A stretch of 6,389 bases of DNA from an uncultured bacterium (GTDB taxonomy: Bacteria; Bacteroidota; Bacteroidia; Chitinophagales; Chitinophagaceae), in NCBI GenBank assembly GCA_903957405.1, contig CAJBPC010000186.1, positions 1 through 6,389 of the forward strand. Direction: 5' to 3'. The notes below the pieces were generated by a model, which was not told the DNA's origin, searched no databases, and saw only the letters and a program-made list of their open reading frames with translations. The position numbers and the translations under genes are program-made. Each line of letters begins with the position of its first letter. Positions within the stretch are counted from its first letter, which is position 1. Shown one piece after another: positions 1-6,389 of the stretch.

Positions 1-2651
1 CCGGGGGATGCCTTGTGTCCACTGTAACTGTTCTCCATGTAGGCACCCGGCACGCCGGGGACCGAGGCGTGGCGCATATTCCAGACGAAACGATTCAATC
101 CCTTACCCCGCGAAAGACGGGGCTCGGGGGCCGGCCCGCCGTCATACGAACGAAAAAGACTGTCCTTCTTTGAGGATAGACTGCGGACCAGATTTCCGGA
201 CGCATCAAGGATCTCCATCTTAATATGCTCATCATCCCGCATGGCGGGAAGCTGGTAGTACATGACGATGCCGTTGGCAGGATTCACACCGCGGTATGGA
301 TTGCTGCCGGTGAATGCGGGATCAGATCGGTTGAGTTCGCTCGAGCCATTGGCAATATAGGCGTCCTCCGGCTTGTAGATAAAAAAGGAATCCGTGGCCT
401 TGCCATACTGGCGCAGCAGGCCGAGGTCATCAAGGATCCAGAATGACCGGCCGGAAGTGGCGGCGATAAGATCTCCCTTGTGTACCCGCAGATCGGTGAT
501 CGGCGTGACGGGAAGGTTGAGTTGACATGGCGCCCAGTCAGCCCCTCCATTGTAGGATATGTAAAGCCCCAGTTCCGTACCCGCGAACAGCAGGTCCTTC
601 CTTTGATCATCTTCCCTCACCACACGGGTGAATGCATTGGCCGGGATGCCGTTGTTGATCCTCGTCCATGTCTTGCCATGATCGGTCGTCTTGAACAACC
701 CGGGTGTGTGGTCATTGAATTTATATCGAGTGGTGGCGATATAGGCCGTTGCCTTGTCGTGCGGTGATACTTCTATGGCATTGATAAGGCATTCCGACAG
801 GCCGGCAGGCGTCACATTCTTCCAGGTCGCGCCCCCGTCCCTTGTGAGGTGCACCAATCCGTCGTCACTGCCGGTCCATATCACACCTTTCTCATGCGTG
901 GATTCGATGACATAACTCAGTGTTCCGTAGTTCTCCGCACCAACGGCTTCATTGGTATATGGCACACCGGGCCGGCCCTGTTTCTCCTTGTCATTGCGTG
1001 TCAGGTCGGGGGATGCCTCGGTCCATGTCCTGCCAAGGTCTCGCGTCCGAAGCAATAACTGGGCACCGTGGTAGTAGGTGTTCGGTTCGTGCTTCGACCA
1101 GATGATAGGTGCGTTCCAGTTGAATCTGTACTTCATATCGCGCGCATCCATGCCGAGGTACTGGATGGGTGCCGCCATGATGTTCGTGGATGCATTTGCC
1201 CTGGTATCCAGCACCTCGATGGTGCCCTGGTAGCTGCCGCCGAGCACAAGGAAGGGCGAGTCGGGATTGAACGCCAGGAAGGCACTCTCCCCGCCGGCGG
1301 AAGCTGACCAGCTGGCAGGGTTGATGCCGCTGCTGCCGAACTCACGGTGCGCGATGGACAGGGATGAATTATCCTGTTGCCCCGCATATATCCTGTAAGG
1401 GAACTGGTTGTCTACATTGATGCGATACAACTGCGAAGTGGGCATATTGCTCTGCTCACTCCAGGTCTTGCCCCCGTTGACCGTGATGACCGCACCCCCA
1501 TCATCCGCAAGGATCATGTTTTTCGGATCCTTTGGATTGATCCACAGATCGTGGTGATCGCCATGTTGTGTGTCGAGATCCGTCCAAGTGCGACCTCCGT
1601 CGGTGGACTTCAAGGCCGGGGCACTGAGCACATACAGCAGCTCCTCATTCGCGGGGTCTATGTACAGCTCGATGTAATACCATGCCCGCTGCACCAAACG
1701 ATGGTCGTTGGTGACCTGCGACCAGCTTTTTCCGGCGTCTTCCGAAAGGAAAAGCCCACCAGCCTCTTTCTCGGAATCACTCTCTATGAGCGCATATACT
1801 TTTTCAGGATTCGATCGGGAAACGGAAATGGACATCTTTCCCATCTCGGTGGGAAGGCCGTCCTTCAGCTGCTGCCAGCTCTCGCCGCCATCGACAGACT
1901 TGTAGAGTCCGCTGCCCTGCCCGCCGCTGATGACTCTCCACGGCTGACGGCCGTGCTCCCACATGGCCGCATATAAGATCCTGGGATTCGTCATGTCCAT
2001 AGAGATCTCCGCAGGCCCGGTCTTGTCATCCACATACAACACCTTCTTCCAACTGAGGCCGCCGTCGGTTGTTTTGAAGATGCCCCGCTGGTCTGATTTT
2101 CCATAAAGTGGACCCTGTGCCGCGACGTAGACAGTGTTCGGATCAGCCGGGTGTATGATGACACGAGAGATGTGCTGGGTGAGTTCGAGTCCTACCCGCT
2201 TCCACGACTTACCCGCATCCACCGACTTGTACACGCCATCTCCGTGATGCGTCATCACGCCACGGGGTGCATGCTCCCCCATGCCGACGTATACCACGTT
2301 CCTGTCGCTTTCCGCGACCGCGACGGCACCGACCGAACCGGTCTTGAAAAATCCGTCGGATATATTCCGCCAGGTGGTTCCCATATCATCCGTCTTCCAA
2401 AGACCCCCACCCGTCGTACCCATGTAATAAGTAGTGATGTCACCCGGCACACCGCATGCCGCGACGGAGCGCCCCCCGCGGAAGGGACCGATCGATCGCC
2501 ACTTCAACGGGCCGAACACTTGATTGAAATCTGGGGAGACCGTCGCTTTTTTCGGTTGTGCGTTACCGGTAGCATGCATCAAAAAGCCGATGAAGAGGAT
2601 GATCGCGGATCGTGACATGTACGTGAGATTGCGGATGATGGAATCGCTCAT
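1..2651 (-). CDS. Secreted Asp-box (BNR/sortilin-like) beta-propeller protein, 3' end outside window
   Basis: Open from an ATG at 2651 to the left edge: 883 complete codons and no stop, so the C-terminus is missing. I checked the frame line by line and found no frameshift. An N-terminal signal peptide is visible: Arg14, a hydrophobic run at about residues 16-25, and likely cleavage at Ala31-Gln32 (NA-Q). Repeated Asp-box motifs of the S/T-x-D-x-G-x-T/S-W type follow, ending at Trp 94, 150, 201, 259, 310, 356, 397, 543, 610, 662 and 706, which indicates one or two beta-propellers. The sequence RSFWILDDL at 735-743 and a beta-rich Ig-like stretch from about 790 to 863 match the end of long Bacteroidota proteins usually named WD40/YVTN/BNR-repeat or 'glycosyl hydrolase'. 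I see no catalytic signature, so the hydrolase name is not supported; substrate and role are unknown. Met12 (2618) is an alternative start giving a more compact signal peptide. Neither start has a Shine-Dalgarno; Met1 has the more A/T-rich leader. Family members are often over 1000 residues, so roughly 100-200 residues are probably missing (inference). Confidence 0.9.
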   Translation of the reverse strand, partial: MSDSIIRNLTYMSRSAIILFIGFLMHATGNAQPKKATVSPDFNQVFGPLKWRSIGPFRGGRSVAACGVPGDITTYYMGTTGGGLWKTDDMGTTWRNISDGFFKTGSVGAVAVAESDRNVVYVGMGEHAPRGVMTHHGDGVYKSVDAGKSWKRVGLELTQHISRVIIHPADPNTVYVAAQGPLYGKSDQRGIFKTTDGGLSWKKVLYVDDKTGPAEISMDMTNPRILYAAMWEHGRQPWRVISGGQGSGLYKSVDGGESWQQLKDGLPTEMGKMSISVSRSNPEKVYALIESDSEKEAGGLFLSEDAGKSWSQVTNDHRLVQRAWYYIELYIDPANEELLYVLSAPALKSTDGGRTWTDLDTQHGDHHDLWINPKDPKNMILADDGGAVITVNGGKTWSEQSNMPTSQLYRINVDNQFPYRIYAGQQDNSSLSIAHREFGSSGINPASWSASAGGESAFLAFNPDSPFLVLGGSYQGTIEVLDTRANASTNIMAAPIQYLGMDARDMKYRFNWNAPIIWSKHEPNTYYHGAQLLLRTRDLGRTWTEASPDLTRNDKEKQGRPGVPYTNEAVGAENYGTLSYVIESTHEKGVIWTGSDDGLVHLTRDGGATWKNVTPAGLSECLINAIEVSPHDKATAYIATTRYKFNDHTPGLFKTTDHGKTWTRINNGIPANAFTRVVREDDQRKDLLFAGTELGLYISYNGGADWAPCQLNLPVTPITDLRVHKGDLIAATSGRSFWILDDLGLLRQYGKATDSFFIYKPEDAYIANGSSELNRSDPAFTGSNPYRGVNPANGIVMYYQLPAMRDDEHIKMEILDASGNLVRSLSSKKDSLFRSYDGGPAPEPRLSRGKGLNRFVWNMRHASVPGVPGAYMENSYSGHKASP

Positions 2652-2694
2652 TGTGCGATGAAGATAATAAATCGGTCATTATTACGGTGAGATC

Positions 2695-4404
2695 TCAGAG
2701 GCCAAGACCATGATTCTTTGCCGTGGCGACCGCACTGTCGTATCCGGCATCGGCGTGCCGGATCACCCCCATGCCCGGGTCGTTGTGGAGGACCCTTCGG
2801 AGCCTTGCGTCGGCCTCCGGAGTGCCATCCGCCACGATGACCATCCCGGCATGGATACTGTAACCCATTCCCACGCCGCCACCGTGGTGCAGGCTCACCC
2901 AGCTGGCGCCGGCGGCCGTATTGACCAGTGCATTGAGGATCGGCCAATCGGCCACCGCATCCGATCCGTCGAGCATGCCCTCCGTCTCCCGGTTGGGGGA
3001 TGCGACCGAACCCGTATCCAGATGGTCGCGGCCGATGACGATCGGGGCACGGACCTTTCCGGAACGGACCAATTCGTTGAAAGCGAGTCCCGCTTGTTGA
3101 CGTTCTCCCTGCCCTAGCCAGCAGATCCGGGCGGGGAGCCCCTGGAAAGCGATCTTCGCCTTCGCCATCTCCATCCAGCGGATGAGTCCTTTGTTGTTCG
3201 GAAACATCTGCATGATCAGTTCATCTGTCACAGCGATATCGGCAGGGTCGCCGCTCAATGCCACCCAGCGGAACGGCCCTTTCCCCTCGCAGAACAAAGG
3301 ACGGATGTAGGCGGGTACAAACCCTGGGAAATCAAAGCATCTGCCCGGCATGGCATCGCCAATGGATCCTGCCACTTGGGGCCCTGCCTTGGTTTCATAT
3401 TCTTTCGCCCTGGCACGGATGTTATTGCCGTAATCGAAGGTGATGGCTCCCTTATCCATCAACTTCAGCATCAGCTGGACATGTCTGTACATGGATCGAT
3501 AGGCCAGTGCGGCGTATTGTTCAGGGTCCTTTTCGCGCAATGCCACGGCCGATTCGTAGCTGATCTCATGAGGCCAATAGCCGATCAGAGGGTCATGGGC
3601 CGAGGTCTGGTCGGTGAGGGTGTCGGGAATGATGTTTCGCTCGAGCAGTCTTTCCAGCAGATGTACGGCATTGCAGCGCACACCGATGCTGAGCACTTCT
3701 CCATTTTGTTTCGCAGACAAGGCCCTGTCGATCGCTTCATCGATATCGATGTATTTCAGATCGAGATAGTGTGTCGCAAGGCGCTTGTCGATCCTCCACT
3801 CCTCCACTTCCGCAACCAGCGCGACGCCTTCGTTCATGGTGATGGCGAGTGGCTGTGCGCCGCCCATGCCACCCAGGCCCGCAGTGACGTTGATCGTGCC
3901 TTTAAGGCTCCCGAAACCGGCTTCTGAATGGGGTGATGACGCCATGGGAAAATGCTTGTCAGCGACTGCGGCATAGGTCTCGTAAGTACCCTGCACGATA
4001 CCCTGCGACCCTATATAGATCCATGAACCGGCAGTCATCTGGCCGTACATCATCAGGCCCTTCTTCTCTAGTTCATCAAAATGCTCCCAGTTGGCCCAGT
4101 TGGGGACGAGCATTGAATTGCTGATCAGCACGCGAGGGGCATCGGCATGGGTCTTCATGATTGCGACCGGTTTGCCGGACTGTATCAAAAGCGACTCATC
4201 GTTTTCAAGGCGCTGAAGGGCAAGGATGATCTTCCCCAAAGCCTCAGGGTTGCGTGCGGCCTTACCCCTGCCGCCATATACGATGAGTTCCTCCGGCTTT
4301 TCCGCCACCGCGGGGTCGAGGTTATTCAACAACATGCGCAGTGCGGCTTCCTGGATCCATCCTTTACAAGTGATCTCGGTGCCAACAGGAGTCTTTGGTA
4401 TCAT
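2695..4404 (-). CDS. hutU: Urocanate hydratase (urocanase)
   Basis: A 569-residue cytoplasmic enzyme that adds water to urocanate to give 4-imidazolone-5-propionate, step two of histidine degradation, with tightly bound NAD+ acting as electrophile. The urocanase signature FQGLPARICW lies at 420-429 and holds the conserved Cys428 (Cys410 in the Pseudomonas putida enzyme). NAD+-contacting positions known from that enzyme are all matched: Gly44-Gly45, Gln122, Gly179-Met180-Gly181, Glu199, Arg204, Asn245-Ala246, QTSAH at 266-270, Tyr276, Tyr325 and Gly510. One contact position is Trp277 where I recall Leu. The protein is slightly longer than the usual 550-560 residues because of two insertions, near 152-164 (about 11 residues) and 333-355 (about 15), while both termini are short. 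It begins 92 bp after hutH and ends 43 bp before the propeller gene. The start at 4404 fits the family N-terminus (TCKGWIQEAALRML at 12-25). It has no Shine-Dalgarno but a very A/T-rich leader. Confidence 0.97.
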   Translation of the reverse strand: MIPKTPVGTEITCKGWIQEAALRMLLNNLDPAVAEKPEELIVYGGRGKAARNPEALGKIILALQRLENDESLLIQSGKPVAIMKTHADAPRVLISNSMLVPNWANWEHFDELEKKGLMMYGQMTAGSWIYIGSQGIVQGTYETYAAVADKHFPMASSPHSEAGFGSLKGTINVTAGLGGMGGAQPLAITMNEGVALVAEVEEWRIDKRLATHYLDLKYIDIDEAIDRALSAKQNGEVLSIGVRCNAVHLLERLLERNIIPDTLTDQTSAHDPLIGYWPHEISYESAVALREKDPEQYAALAYRSMYRHVQLMLKLMDKGAITFDYGNNIRARAKEYETKAGPQVAGSIGDAMPGRCFDFPGFVPAYIRPLFCEGKGPFRWVALSGDPADIAVTDELIMQMFPNNKGLIRWMEMAKAKIAFQGLPARICWLGQGERQQAGLAFNELVRSGKVRAPIVIGRDHLDTGSVASPNRETEGMLDGSDAVADWPILNALVNTAAGASWVSLHHGGGVGMGYSIHAGMVIVADGTPEADARLRRVLHNDPGMGVIRHADAGYDSAVATAKNHGLGL

Positions 4405-4496
4405 AGTGGCTTAATTGAAAATTTTAAATTTGAGTCCCGGATGCCTTTCTAAACGGATGATGCAGGTCTCTGACAGTTGAGGCCGATGATGCATCT
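4405..4496 (-). other. hutH-hutU intergenic spacer
   Basis: A 92 bp gap with no ORF and no terminator-like hairpin plus T-run, consistent with transcription running from hutH into hutU. The half next to hutU is very A/T-rich and carries a 6-1-6 dyad at 4419-4431 (AAATTT twice, one base apart). Such leaders are common before Bacteroidota genes, which initiate without a Shine-Dalgarno. The half next to hutH carries the 9 bp GATGATGCA twice in the same orientation, at 4456-4464 and 4485-4493. A weak internal promoter cannot be excluded, but no clear TAnnTTTG box is seen. Confidence 0.4.
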
Positions 4497-6002
4497 TCAG
4501 AGGAGGTCGGAAGGGGATTGTGCGTTGATGAACGACACTGCCGCCATCATATCATCACGCAAGATCCTGTCTTCTGACACAAAACTAACTTTCTCCCGAA
4601 AGGCCAAGCATATCCGCTCCAATGCCGGTGAACTTTTCAAAGGTCTCCTGAAATCGAGTGCTTGCGTGGCGGTGAGCAGCTCAATGGCCAGCACCTTTGT
4701 CACGTTTTCGACCACCCGCAGGCATTTCACTGCGGCATTTGCGCCCATGCTCACGTGATCTTCCTGGTTGTTGGAGGAGGATATCGAATCCACGGAAGCC
4801 GGAGTGCACAATTGCTTGTTCTCACTCACGATGCCGGCAGCGGTGTATTGAGGTATCATGAAGCCGCTGTGAAGCCCCGGGTCTTTGACCAAAAACATGG
4901 GAAGATCGCGGGAGCCGCTGATCAGCTGGTAAGTCCTGCGCTCGGAGATATTGGCCAGCTCGCTCATGGCAATGGCTAAGAAGTCGAGGGCGAGTGCCAG
5001 CGGCTGTCCATGGAAATTTCCTCCGCTGAGGATCAGTGCTTCCTCCGGAAAGATATTGGGATTATCCGTCACCGAATTGACCTCACGAAGGAAGACCTTT
5101 TCGACATGTTCCGCCGTGTCGCGTGTGGCGCCATGCACCTGTGGGATGCACCTGAAACTGTATGGATCTTGTACCTGCTGTTTTTTTCGTGTGGAGATCT
5201 GGCTTCCCTCAAGCCATTTTTGCAGGCTCTGTGCCGTTTGCACCTGGCCTGGGTGTGCACGAATGCGGTGGATCTGTTCCCGAAACGGCTCGGCGACCCC
5301 ATCAAAGGCATCGAAAGAAATCGCGCTGATGGCATCTGCCCAATCCATGAGCCTATACGCTTGCAGCAGACAGTACGACCCATAGGCCGACATGAACTGT
5401 GTGCCGTTTATGAGTGCCAGCCCCTCCTTGCTCCTGAGGCTGATCGGTTTCCAACCCTGTTCCACCCAAACATCCCTTGCCTGCCTAATCTTGCCATCAA
5501 CCCAAACTTCTCCCAATCCTATGAGCGGCAGGCTGAGGTGGCTGAGCGGAGCAAGATCACCACTCGCCCCCAGAGATCCCTGCGTGTAGATGACAGGAAG
5601 TATATCCGCATTGTGCATATCCACCAGGCGTTTTACCGTGTCGATCTGCACGCCGGAGTGACCATAGCTCAATGATTTCACCTTCAGCATCATCATGAGG
5701 CGAATGATGGGAAGGGGTACATGCTCACCCATCCCGCAGGAGTGAGACTTCAAAAGATTGTATTGCAACTGCTCGAGCTGGCTGTCATCGATATGCACCT
5801 GCTGCAGGAATCCAAAACCGGTATTGATGCCGTAAATAGGATCATCACTCGCGGCTATGACCCCGTCGAGATAGTCCCGGCAAGCCACAATGAGCTGGTG
5901 AGCGTGAAAGGTGACGGAAAGTTGCTGATGATATTGCAGGAAATGACGAATCTGTTCCAAACTCAGCCAGGAACTGTCCAATGGAAGGTAATTGTAACTC
6001 AT
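4497..6002 (-). CDS. hutH: Histidine ammonia-lyase (histidase)
   Basis: A 501-residue member of the MIO-dependent aromatic amino acid lyase family. It converts L-histidine to trans-urocanate and ammonia, the first step of the hut pathway, in the cytoplasm as a tetramer (family knowledge). The Ala146-Ser147-Gly148 triad within GSLGASGDLAPLSHLSLPL should cyclise to the MIO electrophile. Other active-site residues known from the P. putida enzyme are present: Tyr57 in YGINTGFG, His87 in SHSCG, Asn199 in LINGTQ, Gln278, Tyr281 and Arg284 in QDPYSFRC, Phe330 in GGNFHG and Glu414 in NNQEDHVSMG. His87 and Glu414 favour histidine over phenylalanine or tyrosine as substrate. The length is typical of the family (about 500-510), with nothing truncated. 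The start at 6002 gives the expected distance of about 55 residues to the YGINTGFG motif; no Shine-Dalgarno precedes it. It is the first gene of the minus-strand cluster, followed by hutU. A promoter-like box and an inverted repeat lie just upstream. Confidence 0.97.
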   Translation of the reverse strand: MSYNYLPLDSSWLSLEQIRHFLQYHQQLSVTFHAHQLIVACRDYLDGVIAASDDPIYGINTGFGFLQQVHIDDSQLEQLQYNLLKSHSCGMGEHVPLPIIRLMMMLKVKSLSYGHSGVQIDTVKRLVDMHNADILPVIYTQGSLGASGDLAPLSHLSLPLIGLGEVWVDGKIRQARDVWVEQGWKPISLRSKEGLALINGTQFMSAYGSYCLLQAYRLMDWADAISAISFDAFDGVAEPFREQIHRIRAHPGQVQTAQSLQKWLEGSQISTRKKQQVQDPYSFRCIPQVHGATRDTAEHVEKVFLREVNSVTDNPNIFPEEALILSGGNFHGQPLALALDFLAIAMSELANISERRTYQLISGSRDLPMFLVKDPGLHSGFMIPQYTAAGIVSENKQLCTPASVDSISSSNNQEDHVSMGANAAVKCLRVVENVTKVLAIELLTATQALDFRRPLKSSPALERICLAFREKVSFVSEDRILRDDMMAAVSFINAQSPSDLL

Positions 6003-6017
6003 ACGACAGGCAATATG

Positions 6018-6025
6018 CGAAAATA
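6018..6025 (-). promoter_or_regulatory. Possible Bacteroidota-type -7 box for hutH
   Basis: Read on the minus strand the site is TATTTTCG, one mismatch from the Bacteroidota -7 consensus TAnnTTTG. It ends 15 bp before the hutH ATG, which would give a leader of about 10 nt. No convincing TTTG-like -33 box is found at the usual spacing; the inverted repeat occupies that place. This is a weak prediction from sequence pattern alone. Confidence 0.25.
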
Positions 6026-6034
6026 CAGGATTGG

Positions 6035-6051
6035 AAGTGGAATAACCACTT
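6035..6051. promoter_or_regulatory. Inverted repeat upstream of hutH, possible operator
   Basis: A perfect 6-5-6 dyad, AAGTGG-AATAA-CCACTT, centred 41 bp upstream of the hutH start codon. One mismatch outside the core is followed by two more complementary pairs. It sits just upstream of the promoter-like box at 6018-6025, in the place where a -33 element or a repressor/activator site would be. The geometry is that of a dimeric regulator site. No regulator gene is in the window, so the binding protein is unknown. A dyad this short can also occur by chance. Confidence 0.35.
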
Positions 6052-6123
6052 TCACGGTGACATGCCGCAATTGAAATGTGCCTTGGACGTGGTCAGCATT
6101 CGTCAATCCGTAAAGCAAAGATT

Positions 6124-6138
6124 CTTTATGACATAAAG
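6124..6138. promoter_or_regulatory. Second short inverted repeat in the hutH upstream region
   Basis: CTTTAT-GAC-ATAAAG is a perfect 6-3-6 dyad. It overlaps another short palindrome (AAAGA-T-TCTTT) just to its left, making a nested dyad cluster of about 22 bp. It lies about 120 bp upstream of hutH and about 90 bp upstream of the small plus-strand ORF. It is not followed by a T-run on either strand, so it is not a typical terminator. A protein-binding site serving either direction is possible. Confidence 0.2.
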
Positions 6139-6227
6139 GGAGCTCAAAATAGAGAAGCCGAAAAAAAAGAGCCGGCGCCAGTCGTTCGTATGCATGAAGA
6201 CAGGCCACCGACCTTAGTTGCTAACCC

Positions 6228-6389
6228 ATGAAAAAAATGTATGAGTGGATGCTGAAATTTGAGAAAAGGAAATGGTCAGATTGGAATGAAGTCTACAATG
6301 CAAAATTAAGTGTAGATGACTGCGAAGCTGTTACAATTTGTGTAAATCAAGGTTTCAAACTTGGAAAACGGTCTTTCAATACACAATAA
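6228..6389 (+). CDS. Small A/T-rich hypothetical ORF (53 aa), divergent from hutH
   Basis: An ATG at 6228 opens a 53-codon frame closed by a TAA that forms the last three bases of the window. An in-frame TAA at 6222-6224 fixes the ATG as the first possible start; Met4 (6237) is a second candidate. The product is small and charged, beginning MKKMYEWMLKFEKRKWSDW, with three Trp in the first 19 residues, a Cys at about 32 and 38, and a basic C-terminus (KLGKR). There is no signal peptide or membrane segment. I do not recognise the family and propose no function. Its codons are markedly A/T-rich compared with hutH and hutU, which could mean acquired DNA, a remnant of a larger gene, or chance. There is no Shine-Dalgarno and no clear promoter. 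A real but uncharacterised small gene is only one possibility. Confidence 0.35.
   Translation: MKKMYEWMLKFEKRKWSDWNEVYNAKLSVDDCEAVTICVNQGFKLGKRSFNTQ

Noticed and set aside
1377..1976. A 199-codon plus-strand frame opposite the propeller gene
   Set aside because: It is antisense to a continuous minus-strand coding frame with repeated Asp-box motifs, and its translation resembles no protein family. Long antisense frames are expected opposite repetitive coding sequence.
1..2651. Glycosyl hydrolase or xyloglucanase (GH74-like) function for the propeller protein
   Set aside because: Asp-box propellers occur in GH74 and sialidases, but also in many non-enzymatic proteins. I could not identify a catalytic Asp pair or other enzyme signature in the visible 883 residues.
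2652..2694. A separate promoter or terminator between hutU and the propeller gene
   Set aside because: The 43 bp gap holds only a poor TAnnTTTG match (TATCTTCA) and no hairpin with a T-run.
3376..3927. A 183-codon plus-strand frame opposite hutU
   Set aside because: It is a shadow of hutU; the NAD+-binding and signature motifs are encoded on the other strand.
5010..5675. A 221-codon plus-strand frame opposite hutH
   Set aside because: It lies wholly inside hutH, whose active-site motifs prove the minus-strand frame. The antisense translation shows no recognisable domain.
6161..6180. A GC-rich stretch followed on the minus strand by eight T, resembling an intrinsic terminator or attenuator upstream of hutH
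   Set aside because: The GC-rich part is GGCGCC/GCCGGC palindrome with no room for a loop, and only 3-4 base pairs can form in a proper hairpin. No gene is seen ending just before it.

Overview
The window reads as a piece of a Bacteroidota chromosome, possibly a Chitinophagia- or Saprospiria-like member. The reasons are indirect: there are no Shine-Dalgarno sequences before any start codon, A/T-rich leaders precede the starts, one protein has a signal peptide ending in the N-A-Q motif typical of the phylum, and it belongs to a large secreted beta-propeller family that is abundant there. The main genes look close to balanced in GC. No rRNA, tRNA, CRISPR array or insertion sequence is visible.

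Layout. Three large genes lie head to tail on the minus strand and fill positions 1 to 6002. In transcription order they are hutH (histidine ammonia-lyase, 6002-4497), hutU (urocanate hydratase, 4404-2695) and a long exported Asp-box/BNR-repeat propeller protein that starts at 2651 and runs off the left edge without a stop. The gaps are 92 bp and 43 bp, so one transcript starting upstream of hutH is plausible. To the right lies a 225 bp non-coding stretch (6003-6227) with two short inverted repeats and a weak promoter-like hexamer. It is followed by a small A/T-rich plus-strand ORF of 53 codons (6228-6389), whose stop codon is the last triplet of the window.

Function. HutH deaminates L-histidine to urocanate and ammonia, and HutU hydrates urocanate to 4-imidazolone-5-propionate, so the two genes encode the first two steps of histidine catabolism. 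The later enzymes (hutI imidazolonepropionase and hutG/ftcD for formiminoglutamate) are not in the window. Both enzymes keep their complete catalytic and cofactor residues and should be active. The propeller protein has no established link to histidine use.

Novelty. This is mostly an ordinary metabolic region. I see no undescribed system. The points worth a second look are the operator-like inverted repeat in front of hutH, two insertions in HutU, the unexplained secreted propeller gene close behind hutU, and the compositionally distinct small ORF at the right edge.
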